From positions 98,277 to 162,276 of the forward strand of contig NZ_QIBZ01000006.1 in the NCBI RefSeq assembly GCF_003725955.1: 64,000 nt of DNA. Reading direction: 5' to 3'. The DNA is from Slackia isoflavoniconvertens. GTDB lineage: Bacteria; Actinomycetota; Coriobacteriia; Coriobacteriales; Eggerthellaceae. Within the stretch, counting starts at the first letter, position 1. Every line of letters starts with the position of its first letter. The notes beneath the pieces were generated by a model. The model was not told where the DNA came from. It was given only the letters and a program-made list of their open reading frames with translations, and made no database searches. The position numbers and the translations under genes are program-made. This document shows positions 35,433 through 43,736 of this stretch, piece by piece.

Positions 35433-36264
35433 CATGGCGAAAAGTGAGTCTTCGTCGCGCATCGTGACGAGCGTTGTGGCCGTGATTTCGGCGGCGGCAT
35501 TGGCCGTGAGCCTTATCGCGGCCGGCTTTGCGGCGTGCGCTGTGCCCGATGTTTCCACCAAGGCGCTCGCGAGCGTTTATTCGACCGACGGCGCCTCGCC
35601 GTTCACGAAAGACGAGCTCGTCGCGGCCGCGGTGCAAACGAAACACTACACCATCGACGACAACGATAAGGCTGCGGTGTACGCCACCATCGCCGCGATC
35701 AACGCGCAAGAGGCGCTCTCCGGCACGGCTGGCAAGGGTGCTCCGAAAATCGATGCGACGGCGAACTATGCCGCAGGCGAGCTTTCTGGCGAGCAGGTCG
35801 CGGCGCTTGAGACGGCATTCGACGCGGCGAGCGAGCGCTACGTGCTCACGCCCGACGCCGTAAGCCATCTCGACGACGTGTTCGGCGTGGTGCAGGCTGC
35901 GAAATGGTGGCTTCTTGCCGCCGTGGTAGCCGCGTGCGTTGGCTGCACGGCTACGGCGTTTCGCGGCGGAAAGAGCCTGCTCGGGCGTGTGCTTGCAGGT
36001 GCGGGCGTTTCCGTTTTGGCGTTGTTCGCGCTGCTCGCGGCGTGGGTTGCTATCGATTTCGACGGCTTCTTCGCGCAATTCCACTCGCTGTTCTTCGCGG
36101 CCGGCACATGGACTTTCAGCTGGGATTCTTTGCTCATTTGCATGTACCCGCCTGAATTTTGGGTGGGCATGGGCGCTATTTGGCTCGTGGTCACGGTTGC
36201 GTGCTGCGTTGTTTGCATTACTATAGGAAGGCTGCTGCGCAAAGGGTCAACCCAAAAGCGCTAA
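35425..36264 (+). CDS. DUF1461 (TIGR01906-like) integral membrane protein
   Basis: The 279-residue protein has an N-terminal membrane segment, a hydrophilic exported domain (residues 45-150), then four C-terminal helices. FHSLFFAAGTWTF and the later MYPPEFW match the DUF1461 family signature (F-H-x-L-F...W-x-F...P-x-F). Function unknown. ATG 35425 overlaps the ATP-grasp stop; a second ATG nine bases later (35434) is also possible because neither has a strong ribosome site. gltX follows after 25 nt. Confidence 0.72.
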   Translation: MNSMAKSESSSRIVTSVVAVISAAALAVSLIAAGFAACAVPDVSTKALASVYSTDGASPFTKDELVAAAVQTKHYTIDDNDKAAVYATIAAINAQEALSGTAGKGAPKIDATANYAAGELSGEQVAALETAFDAASERYVLTPDAVSHLDDVFGVVQAAKWWLLAAVVAACVGCTATAFRGGKSLLGRVLAGAGVSVLALFALLAAWVAIDFDGFFAQFHSLFFAAGTWTFSWDSLLICMYPPEFWVGMGAIWLVVTVACCVVCITIGRLLRKGSTQKR

Positions 36265-36289
36265 GAGACTATTGGAAGGATAGATTCGT

Positions 36290-37873
36290 ATGGCAGATTC
36301 GACCTCTGGCGTGCGCGTTCGTTTCGCGCCTTCGCCCACGGGCAAGCTTCATATCGGCGGCGCCCGCACGGCTATTTACAACTGGGCGTTTGCTCGCGCC
36401 ACGGGCGGCACGTTCGTGCTGCGCATCGAGGACACCGATCCCGAGCGCTCCACCGAGGAAAACACGCAAATCATTCTGCGCGCTCTGCGCTGGCTCGGCC
36501 TCGATTGGGACGAGGGCCCCGAGGTGGGCGGCGATTTCGGCCCCTACAAGCAAACCGAGCGCTTCGACACCTACAAGGCTGCTTTGGAGCAGCTCAAAGA
36601 GCGCGGCGCGGTGTACCCGTGCTTCTGCACGAAGGAAACGCTCGACGCCAAGCGCGAGGCCGCCGAGAAAACCGAGGGTGGCTATTCGGGCTACGACCGT
36701 ACCTGCCGTTCGCTTTCCGCCGAAGAAGCGCAGGCGCGCATCGACGCAGGTGAGCCGCATGTGTGGCGCCTGAAGGTGCCCGAGAACCATGGCCCCATCG
36801 AGTTCGACGACGCCGTGTATGGCCACATGAGTTTCCCGGCCGACGTCATGGACGACATGATTTTGGTGCGCACCGATGGCACGCCGACCTATAACTTCGC
36901 CGTGGTCTGTGACGATGCGAACATGCACATCACGCATGTGATCCGTGGCGACGACCACCTGTCCAACACGCCGCGCCAGATTCTGATTTATGAGGCATTG
37001 GGCCTTGAGGCTCCGACGTTCGCGCACCTCTCCATGATTTTGGGCGCCGACGGCAAGAAGCTCTCCAAGCGCCATGGCGCCACGAGCGTCGAGGAATACG
37101 CTGCGCGCGGCTATTTGCCCGACACGATGGTGAACTTCCTGGCTCTTCTGGGATGGAGCCTCGACGGCGAGACCACAATCATTTCTCGCGATGTGCTGTG
37201 CGAGAAGTTCGGTCTCGACCGCATCACGAAGAAAGACGCCGTGTTCGACGAGACCAAGCTCGATTGGATGAACGGCCAATACATCAAGACCATGCAGGCC
37301 GGCGAATGGGTGAAGCTGTCTACGCCGTGGCTGGCGCAGGCCCGCGCAGCCGGCATGGCTGCCGCCGAGGGCGCTGTAGTGGTTGACGCCGCCGAGGCTG
37401 AGCTGTTCGCGCTTTCCGACGATGAGCAGGCTGCTGCCGTTGCTGAAACCGCTGCCGACATTGAGGCGCGCCCGGCGTTTTACGAGGCGCTTTACCCGTT
37501 GCTCGCTGAGCGCGAGACAAGCCTGAGCGATGCTGCCGAGAAGCTGCCGTACATGTTCTGGGGCAAAAACGTCGTGCTCGACGCCAAAAGCGTGAAGAAG
37601 GTTCTGCAGAAGGAAGGCGCCCGTGCCGACGAAGCGCTGCGTGCGTGTCGCGAGGTGCTTGCCAACGCCGAGGCCTGGGAATGCGACCCCATGCAGGAAG
37701 CATGCCGTGCGCTGTGCGAGCCTATGGGCATCAAGCCCAAGCTCATGTTCCAGCCGCTGCGCGTTGCCGTGTGCGGCAACATGGTGAGCCCTCCGTTGTT
37801 CGAGAGCATCGAGCTGCTGAATCGCGAAGACGTGCTTGCTCGCATCGACGCGACGCTTGCCGTCGCATTCTAA
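36290..37873 (+). CDS. gltX: Glutamate-tRNA ligase
   Basis: GltX charges tRNA(Glu) and, in many anaerobes, also tRNA(Gln). The 527-residue protein has the HIGH motif in PSPTGKLHIGGART, a KMSKS form KKLSKRHGATS, the zinc-knuckle-like CFCTKE region, and the full anticodon-binding C-terminus absent from GluQ. ATG 36290 follows GGAAGGA. Downstream is a stem-loop at 37879-37910 and then an Fe-S protein gene. Confidence 0.94.
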   Translation: MADSTSGVRVRFAPSPTGKLHIGGARTAIYNWAFARATGGTFVLRIEDTDPERSTEENTQIILRALRWLGLDWDEGPEVGGDFGPYKQTERFDTYKAALEQLKERGAVYPCFCTKETLDAKREAAEKTEGGYSGYDRTCRSLSAEEAQARIDAGEPHVWRLKVPENHGPIEFDDAVYGHMSFPADVMDDMILVRTDGTPTYNFAVVCDDANMHITHVIRGDDHLSNTPRQILIYEALGLEAPTFAHLSMILGADGKKLSKRHGATSVEEYAARGYLPDTMVNFLALLGWSLDGETTIISRDVLCEKFGLDRITKKDAVFDETKLDWMNGQYIKTMQAGEWVKLSTPWLAQARAAGMAAAEGAVVVDAAEAELFALSDDEQAAAVAETAADIEARPAFYEALYPLLAERETSLSDAAEKLPYMFWGKNVVLDAKSVKKVLQKEGARADEALRACREVLANAEAWECDPMQEACRALCEPMGIKPKLMFQPLRVAVCGNMVSPPLFESIELLNREDVLARIDATLAVAF

Positions 37874-37878
37874 TGTTT

Positions 37879-37910
37879 CGCCCGTGCCGGCAATGTGCCC
37901 GGCGCGGGCG
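37879..37910. other. 12-bp hairpin after gltX
   Basis: CGCCCGTGCCGG pairs with CCGGCGCGGGCG with one T-G pair around an 8-nt loop; no T-tract follows. Confidence 0.5.
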
Positions 37911-37952
37911 CTCTGCGTTGTTAAGGCTGCTTAAAGGGGGATTCTCGCAGCG

Positions 37953-39020
37953 ATGAAAGTTCTCACGATTCCTGAACATTGCACGCGTACGCACGGCGCG
38001 AATTGCACGCGCTGCCAGCTTGCGTGCCCGGCCAAAGCAATTTCGTTCGACGAGGCGGGCGCGCCTGTTATCGATCGTGATGCGTGCACGAAGTGCGGCG
38101 TGTGCATGGGCGTGTGCGACGCATTTTCTTCGAGCTCGGCGACGGCTCTGCGCCTGTATGACCACTTGCGCAAAGTGGCCATGCGCGGAGAAATCGTATA
38201 CCTCACCTGCGAAGAGAACGTTTTCCCTGGTTTTGAGCCGGCAAAAAACGTCACGGTTCTGCCGTGCTTGGCGTGCGTGCCTCCCGAGCTGTGGACGCTT
38301 CTGCTTGCCCAGAACGTTCCTGTGTGCGTGGCGTGCGATTTGAAGTACTGCGAAGATTGCCCGCGTGCCGCGCAAATCGGCGAGCTCCTTTTCACCAAGG
38401 CCATTGAAATCGCCGAAGCGCAAACGGGCGAGAACGTTCACTTCGATCGCGAGATTCCCGAATATGTGCCCTCTGTAGAAGCTGTGGTCGATGACGAATT
38501 CGACCGTCGTGCCGCGTTTGACAGCGTGAAAGACGATGCGTTTGACATTATTTCTGGTCGCCGTCGCTTGAAGCAGTCCGACACGCTGAAGGAAGCCTAC
38601 CGCAAGAAGGAACGCGAGCGCATGCGCGAGGCGTTGAACCTGAGCGAGGGCGAGTATTTGAGCGACGCGCTCGAGAAGGGCAGGGCGACTCGCGTCATGC
38701 CGCCTCGTCGCCGTATGTTGCTTGAGGCCTATGCCGCTAAGCCCGACATTGCCGAAAATGTCGAAGTTGCCGTGAGCGCGACCGATCATGATGCTTGTGT
38801 GGAATGCCTCGATTGCGTGGCGAGGTGTGCGAGCGGCGCGCGTATCGCGACCAAGGAAGGTCACTTGGAGTACGACGCGCGCTACTGCGTCGGCTGCGGC
38901 GCGTGCGAGGCGGTCTGTCCGCGCAACGCGATTGCGCTCGTGGAAGCGACTTTCGCCGACCTTTTGCCCGAAGGTCCCGGCAAGCCTGCCATTGAGCCCA
39001 ATCTGGCCGATTACGAGTAG
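37953..39020 (+). CDS. Multi-cluster ferredoxin-domain protein of unknown function
   Basis: The 355-residue protein has a 4Fe-4S dicluster at its N-terminus (CTRCQLACPAKAI and CTKCGVCMGVCDAF), a central cysteine-rich part (LPCLACVPPELW, then CVACDLKYCEDCP), a long charged helix (residues 180-260), and a second ferredoxin pair at the C-terminus (CVECLDCVARC and CVGCGACEAVCP). Iron-sulfur ligands sit at both ends with a linker, like an electron-transfer adaptor. I do not recognise a named family. Strong terminator follows. Confidence 0.7.
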   Translation: MKVLTIPEHCTRTHGANCTRCQLACPAKAISFDEAGAPVIDRDACTKCGVCMGVCDAFSSSSATALRLYDHLRKVAMRGEIVYLTCEENVFPGFEPAKNVTVLPCLACVPPELWTLLLAQNVPVCVACDLKYCEDCPRAAQIGELLFTKAIEIAEAQTGENVHFDREIPEYVPSVEAVVDDEFDRRAAFDSVKDDAFDIISGRRRLKQSDTLKEAYRKKERERMREALNLSEGEYLSDALEKGRATRVMPPRRRMLLEAYAAKPDIAENVEVAVSATDHDACVECLDCVARCASGARIATKEGHLEYDARYCVGCGACEAVCPRNAIALVEATFADLLPEGPGKPAIEPNLADYE

Positions 39021-39027
39021 TCGTGCG

Positions 39028-39066
39028 AAAGTGGGGTAGGAGGCAAGCCTTCTGCCCCACTTTTTT
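39028..39066 (+). terminator. Strong terminator after the ferredoxin-domain gene
   Basis: About 17 paired positions starting AAAGTGGGG and ending CCCCACTTT with a 2-nt apical loop; two wobbles; six T residues follow. Confidence 0.85.
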
Positions 39067-39148
39067 GATGAGGAGCTGCTGGATTCCGGTTTTGCATGCG
39101 GGATGGGGAATCGGCTCTGTCTCGCGTTGACGTACGAGGGGAGTGCAT

Positions 39149-39886
39149 GTGGAAACGATGGCTCGCGACCGCGCCCGACTGATTGCCGATATTGAAGCTT
39201 TTGAGCCGTTCAATGAGCAGGAATCGGTCGATAAACAGGTGATTCTTCGTGCTCTCAAAAGCGACCCCAATTGTTTCGAGCGTTCTGCGTAGGCGCATAT
39301 GGCGACATCGATATGGACGGTTGATGCCTCTTTTGAGCGTACGCTTCTCGAATGGCACAACATCTACCAGTCGTGGTCGTGGATTGGCGGCCATGCCGAC
39401 GGCGTGGCTGATTTGCGTGCGGTAGCGCTTCGCGAACTCGAAGAAGAGACCGGCGTGCATGGTCGCATTCTTCCGTATGGCTGCGGTATTCCGATCGAAG
39501 GCGAGCTTGCTCGAGGGGATGGCGTTCTGGAAGATTCGGGACTCCCTCTTGAGCGAGACTCGTCGTGCGAAGACGGTTTCGCGCAGGGTTTTGAATCTTT
39601 CCCACGAGTCGATTTCCGCTCTAACGGTGGCGATGTTTTTTCGCTCGAGGTGCTCACGGTGAACGGCCATGAGAAGCGCGGCGCATATGTGGGCTCGCAC
39701 TTGCATCTGAATGTGACGTATTTGGCCCAGGCTAATCCCGATGATCCGTTGAAGGTGAAGCCCGACGAGAATTCGGCACTGAAGTGGGTGCCGCTCGACG
39801 ATGCCGTCCGCCTGTCGAGCGAACCGTGGATTCGCGACCGCATCTACCGCAAACTTATTGCTAAAACCCGCGCCTATTGCCGCTAG
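39149..39886 (+). pseudogene. NUDIX hydrolase with an in-frame amber stop
   Basis: A GTG start at 39149 (five bases after GAGGGGAG) opens a frame that reads for 47 codons (ending CFERSA), meets TAG at 39290-39292, and continues without frameshift to 39886. The part after the stop is a NUDIX domain with GGHADG and the box REUxEExGU form RELEEETGV; the first box position usually Glu is Ala. The stop falls where the normal chain would have an aromatic or Gln codon followed by AHMATSIW. There is no ribosome site before the next ATG at 39299, so the gene is probably inactivated or depends on readthrough. Confidence 0.7.
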
Positions 39887-39919
39887 AACCTGTTAAATGC
39901 TCGTAGCATTTAACAGGTT
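39887..39919 (+). repeat. Dispersed hairpin element, copy 2 (loop CGT)
   Basis: A perfect 15-bp stem: AACCTGTTAAATGCT, loop CGT, then its exact complement. It begins one base after the NUDIX stop codon and overlaps the stop codon of the convergent TetR gene by two bases. Confidence 0.88.
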
Positions 39920-40514
39920 ATTCCGCCTCCAAGATTCCATTGACGCCTCGGGTCATTGCTTTTGCGACGATTCGGGCGATTTCGTTAAAAGGCACGTCGT
40001 CGCCCGAGTTGTACCAGCTTTCATAAGCTTCGAACATGCCGCCCAGAATGAAGCGTGCATAGTACTCGGTGTTTTCCAGGGGCTTAAGGCCGTGCGCCGC
40101 GCGTTCGCGCTTAATGGCTTCGACCCAATAGGGCGTCATAGCCGAAATAAGGTGCTTAATGGGAAGCTTTTCCATGAATATTGGGTTGAACAGGCGCGTT
40201 TGGCGATAGCTTTCACCAATCTCGTGCGCAACGCCATCGATATCGAGCGGCACGGTGTCCAAAACTCCGCTTGCCTTAATGCGATCCATGGTTTTTTGCG
40301 CGTGCCGTTTCGTCATGGTGTCGAGCACGTCGTCGACTGAGTCGTAGTGCAGATAGAACGTTTTGCGATTGATGTTGGCTTCTTTCGCCAAAGCGCTTAC
40401 GGTGATTTTGTCGTAGTCGGTTTTCAGGATGAGACTCGCCAAGGCCTCCTCTATTGCTTGGCTGGTTTTCAATACGCGCCGGTCGATCTTCTTCGTGCCG
40501 CTTTCCTGCTCCAT
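39918..40514 (-). CDS. TetR-family transcriptional regulator
   Basis: The 198-residue protein has an N-terminal helix-turn-helix (ALASLILKTDYDKITVSALA, then NINRKTFYLHYDSVDDVL), the last part a standard TetR recognition helix and turn, and an all-helical ligand domain with C-terminal FNEIARIVAKAMTRG. It is divergent from the radical-SAM gene at 40730; the shared 215-bp region holds a palindrome (40645-40660) that could be its operator. An ATG 12 codons upstream is possible, but the start at 40514 follows AAGGA. Confidence 0.85.
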   Translation of the reverse strand: MEQESGTKKIDRRVLKTSQAIEEALASLILKTDYDKITVSALAKEANINRKTFYLHYDSVDDVLDTMTKRHAQKTMDRIKASGVLDTVPLDIDGVAHEIGESYRQTRLFNPIFMEKLPIKHLISAMTPYWVEAIKRERAAHGLKPLENTEYYARFILGGMFEAYESWYNSGDDVPFNEIARIVAKAMTRGVNGILEAE

Positions 40515-40644
40515 ATTTCCTTGCGCCCCCTTTGAACCCGAAATCAACAATTCGGTAAAGTTAACCCCAAATTAAAAGCCTCTGTTGCTTATGCGCCACC
40601 TGTAGCAATACTGGCAATTGCCCCCTTTGCTTCAATTCATAATA

Positions 40645-40660
40645 ATGCACATATGGGCAT
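40645..40660. promoter_or_regulatory. Candidate TetR operator palindrome
   Basis: ATGCACATATGGGCAT reads the same on both strands at 14 of 16 positions and centres on CATATG. It lies in the divergent promoter region. Confidence 0.45.
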
Positions 40661-40729
40661 AAAACCACACATGTAGAAAAAACATTGAAGCGCCACGTCG
40701 CTAAAACGCAGCGAGAAAAGGGGAATGTT

Positions 40730-42181
40730 ATGGTCGCTTTGGATTCCGTGAAACATGCAGCATTGTGCAAAATGGTTGATTACCTGTTTGAAGACCCTGA
40801 AACAAGGTTTCCAAAGGCGATGGAGATGGTCGACAAGGCCGCTCCTCGCAACCTTTTCCCTTCGCAACGCGAGGCATTTCGTAATGCGATCGATGAGAAG
40901 AACAACTGGTATCAGCTGCTCATGAAAATTGCCCATTTAAACCCCGACGTGCGAAATCGCCTGGTGAAATCGTTTTTGATTGACTCGAACCTCATGGTGT
41001 GGGGCGAGCAAGAGAAGAATCGCGACAAATACCAGTGCAACATTCCGTGGGCGATTCTGCTCGATCCCACGAGCGCGTGCAACCTGCATTGCACGGGTTG
41101 CTGGGCTGCGGAATACGGTCATAAGCTCAACTTGAGCTACGACGACATCGACTCTATCATCGAACAGGGCAAAGCCTTGGGAACGCACGTGTTTATCTAT
41201 ACGGGCGGCGAGCCCTTGGTGCGCAAACACGACCTCATCAAGCTGTGCGAGGCACATCCCGATTGTGCGTTCCTCTGCTTTACGAACGCCACGCTTATCG
41301 ACGAGGCGTTTTGCCAAGACATGATTCGCGTAGCGAACTTCGTGCCTGCAATTTCGGCTGAAGGCTTCGAGGAAGCCACTGATGCTCGCCGCGGTGAAGG
41401 CGTGTTCCAGAAGGTGTCGAAGGCCATGGCGCTGCTTCGCGAGCACGGCCTTCCGTTCGGTGTTTCATGCTGCTATACCGCTCAGAATGCGAGCTCCATT
41501 GCGTCTGAAGAATACTTCGATTGGCTTATTGACCAGGGCGCATTGTTCGCGTGGATCTTCTCGTTCATGCCTGTTGGCCACGGTTCCACGCCCGACCTTA
41601 TTCCCAACGCCGCTCAGCGCGAGCACCTGTACAACTTCGTGCGTGAGATGCGCCAGACGAAGCCCCTGTTCACGCTCGACTTCCAAGACGACGGCGAATT
41701 CGTGGGCGGCTGCATTGCTGGCGGGCGCCGTTATTTGCATATCAATGCTGCCGGTGACGTGGAACCGTGCGTGTTCGCGCACTACTCGAATGCGAACATC
41801 CATGACGTAAGCCTGCTCGACGCGCTGCGTTCGCCCATTTTCATGGAGTACTACTATGAGCAGCCTTTCGACGGCAACTACCTGCGCCCGTGTCCCATTC
41901 TGGAGAATTCGGGCATGCTCGCCGAAATGGTCACTCGTTCCGGAGCGAAATCGACCGATTTGCAGCACGAGGAAACCGCCGAAGAGCTCTGCTCGAAAAC
42001 CAAGGCGTTCAGCGAGGAATGGGCGCCTGTGGCCAAGCGTTTGTGGAACGACCCGCGTGATCCCATGCATGGCAAGCGCATGACGAAAACTCAGGGCATG
42101 GCCGAGGCCGACATGCGCAAGTTCGAACGCTTGCAGAAAGAAGGCCGAACGCTGCATTACAACGGTGGCCTGCGTTCATAA
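40730..42181 (+). CDS. Radical SAM protein with C-terminal SPASM-like cysteines
   Basis: The 483-residue enzyme has the radical-SAM motif CNLHCTGCW (Cys117, 121, 124). Conserved YTGGEPLVRK follows as the GGE SAM-binding motif. The C-terminal part has further cysteines (GGCIAGGRRY, EPCVFAHY, LRPCPILEN) like SPASM auxiliary-cluster domains. Substrate unknown; no maturase partner peptide is seen beside it. ATG 40730 follows AAAAGGGGA. Its divergence from a TetR gene suggests induction by a small ligand. The last 60 residues are a charged helical extension. Confidence 0.8.
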   Translation: MVALDSVKHAALCKMVDYLFEDPETRFPKAMEMVDKAAPRNLFPSQREAFRNAIDEKNNWYQLLMKIAHLNPDVRNRLVKSFLIDSNLMVWGEQEKNRDKYQCNIPWAILLDPTSACNLHCTGCWAAEYGHKLNLSYDDIDSIIEQGKALGTHVFIYTGGEPLVRKHDLIKLCEAHPDCAFLCFTNATLIDEAFCQDMIRVANFVPAISAEGFEEATDARRGEGVFQKVSKAMALLREHGLPFGVSCCYTAQNASSIASEEYFDWLIDQGALFAWIFSFMPVGHGSTPDLIPNAAQREHLYNFVREMRQTKPLFTLDFQDDGEFVGGCIAGGRRYLHINAAGDVEPCVFAHYSNANIHDVSLLDALRSPIFMEYYYEQPFDGNYLRPCPILENSGMLAEMVTRSGAKSTDLQHEETAEELCSKTKAFSEEWAPVAKRLWNDPRDPMHGKRMTKTQGMAEADMRKFERLQKEGRTLHYNGGLRS

Positions 42182-42221
42182 TCGCCTGTTCGTGTCGTTC
42201 TCGTGTGCGTAGGCGGCCTGG

Positions 42222-42250
42222 TTCGCCGTGCTGTCGATTTCGGCTACTAT
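42222..42250 (+). promoter_or_regulatory. Candidate metK promoter
   Basis: TTCGCC (42222-42227) and TACTAT (42245-42250) are 17 bp apart, 30 nt before the riboswitch-like leader. Confidence 0.4.
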
Positions 42251-42279
42251 GTGTACCTTGTGCGCAAGTCGCACCAGTA

Positions 42280-42368
42280 TTTATCAAGATCCGGGGAAGA
42301 GGGTTGGCTCGTCGATCCCGGTACCAACCGGGGGCAACACCCACGGTGGTCCCGCCAACAGCGATGAA
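42280..42368 (+). promoter_or_regulatory. SAM riboswitch (SAM-I/IV family) upstream of metK
   Basis: The leader contains the SAM-I-type core ATCAAGA, then GGAAGAGGG, GGCTCGTCGATCCCGG, CCGGGGGCAACA, and CACGGTGGTCCCGCCAACAG. A P1 stem joins TTTATC at 42280-42285 to GATGAA at 42363-42368, only 2-3 nt before the AAGGA ribosome site of metK, so regulation is probably translational. The fit to the S-box consensus is good in the core but divergent in the 3' part, so the exact class (SAM-I versus SAM-IV) is open. Confidence 0.75.
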
Positions 42369-42382
42369 GAAAGGAATTCTGA

Positions 42383-43645
42383 ATGTCCAACGAGAATGCT
42401 ACCTACCTGTTCACGTCCGAGTCGGTGACCGAGGGTCATCCCGACAAGCTGTGCGACCAGGTTTCTGATGCCATTCTGGACGCGATTCTCGCTAAAGAAA
42501 TCGAGCTCGAAAAAGCCGGCTATATTTCGCCGAGCGGAAAGCCTGCCGACGTGTCGCAGGTTCGCTGCGCGTGCGAAACCGTTGCCACGACGGGCACGGT
42601 GTTCGTGACGGGCGAAATTCGTACGCAGGCCTACGTCGACGTCGACACCATTGTGCGTGACGTTGTTCGCTCCATCGGCTACGACCGCGCAAAGTATGGC
42701 TTCGACTGCGACACCTGCGGCGTAATCAACGCCATTCACAGCCAGAGCCCCGATATCGCGCAGGGCGTTGATGAAAGCTGGGAGGCCCAGCACGGCGAAG
42801 CCGCCGATAAGGAAGACGAAACCGGTGCGGGCGACCAGGGCATGGTGTTCGGCTACGCCTGCAACGAAACGAGCACGCTCATGCCGATGCCCATTTATCT
42901 GGCGCATCGCCTCTCTGAGCGTTTGACCGAGGTTCGCAAGAACGGTACGCTTCCGTTCCTTCGCCCCGACGGCAAAACCCAGGTTTCGGTCCGCTATGTC
43001 GATGGCAAGCCCGAAGCTGTCGAGAAGGTGCTCATTTCCACTCAGCATGACGAGGGCGTTGAGCATGACCAGCTCGAGGCCGCGCTTATCGAGCATGTGA
43101 TTAACCCCGTGCTTGCCGCTGAAGGCCTGAAGGCCGCAAGCGACATGGATATCTATGTGAATCCCACGGGTCGTTTCGTCATCGGTGGCCCCATGGGCGA
43201 CACGGGCCTCACGGGTCGCAAGATTATCGTCGACACCTACGGCGGCATGGGCCGCCATGGTGGCGGCGCGTTTTCGGGCAAAGATTGCACGAAGGTCGAC
43301 CGCTCCGCAGCATACGCGGCGCGTTGGGTCGCCAAAAACGTCGTGGCGGCTGGCCTGGCCGATCGCTGCGAAGTGCAAATCGCCTACGCCATTGGCATGG
43401 CTCGCCCAGTGAGCATCATGGTCGACACTTTCGGCACCGAGCATGTGCCTGTGGCCGATATCGAGAAGGCTGTGTCTGAGGTCTTTGACCTGCGCCCGGC
43501 TGCGATTATCGACGCACTCGACCTTCGCCGCCCAATTTATCGTCTTACCAGCAATTATGGCCACTTTGGCCGCGAACTTCCCGAGTTCACGTGGGAGCGT
43601 CGCGACAAGGCCGAGGCGCTGCGCAAGGCATGCGGCCTGGAGTAG
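42383..43645 (+). CDS. metK: S-adenosylmethionine synthetase
   Basis: MetK makes SAM from methionine and ATP. Signatures include [28 protein letters not shown] and the phosphate loop GGGAFSGKD. The 420-residue protein is slightly longer than usual, with a short acidic stretch before GAGDQG. ATG 42383 follows AAGGA, directly downstream of the SAM-riboswitch-like leader, which fits feedback control by SAM. A terminator follows at 43691. Confidence 0.95.
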   Translation: MSNENATYLFTSESVTEGHPDKLCDQVSDAILDAILAKEIELEKAGYISPSGKPADVSQVRCACETVATTGTVFVTGEIRTQAYVDVDTIVRDVVRSIGYDRAKYGFDCDTCGVINAIHSQSPDIAQGVDESWEAQHGEAADKEDETGAGDQGMVFGYACNETSTLMPMPIYLAHRLSERLTEVRKNGTLPFLRPDGKTQVSVRYVDGKPEAVEKVLISTQHDEGVEHDQLEAALIEHVINPVLAAEGLKAASDMDIYVNPTGRFVIGGPMGDTGLTGRKIIVDTYGGMGRHGGGAFSGKDCTKVDRSAAYAARWVAKNVVAAGLADRCEVQIAYAIGMARPVSIMVDTFGTEHVPVADIEKAVSEVFDLRPAAIIDALDLRRPIYRLTSNYGHFGRELPEFTWERRDKAEALRKACGLE

Positions 43646-43690
43646 TTCGCCCGCGCGCATTTCGCAAACACGAACATATGTTGTATTTTG

Positions 43691-43722
43691 AAAGCGAGTC
43701 TCATCCGGGGCTCGCTTTTCTT
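43691..43722 (+). terminator. Terminator after metK
   Basis: AAAGCGAG pairs with CTCGCTTT around a 12-nt loop and is followed by TCTT. It ends just before the -10 box of priA. Confidence 0.75.
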
Positions 43723-43723
43723 A

Positions 43724-43736
43724 TATACTCGCTTGC
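43724..43736 (+). promoter_or_regulatory. -10 box next to the priA start, possible leaderless promoter
   Basis: TATACT lies at 43724-43729, seven bases before the priA ATG at 43737, with no ribosome site in between. Confidence 0.45.
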
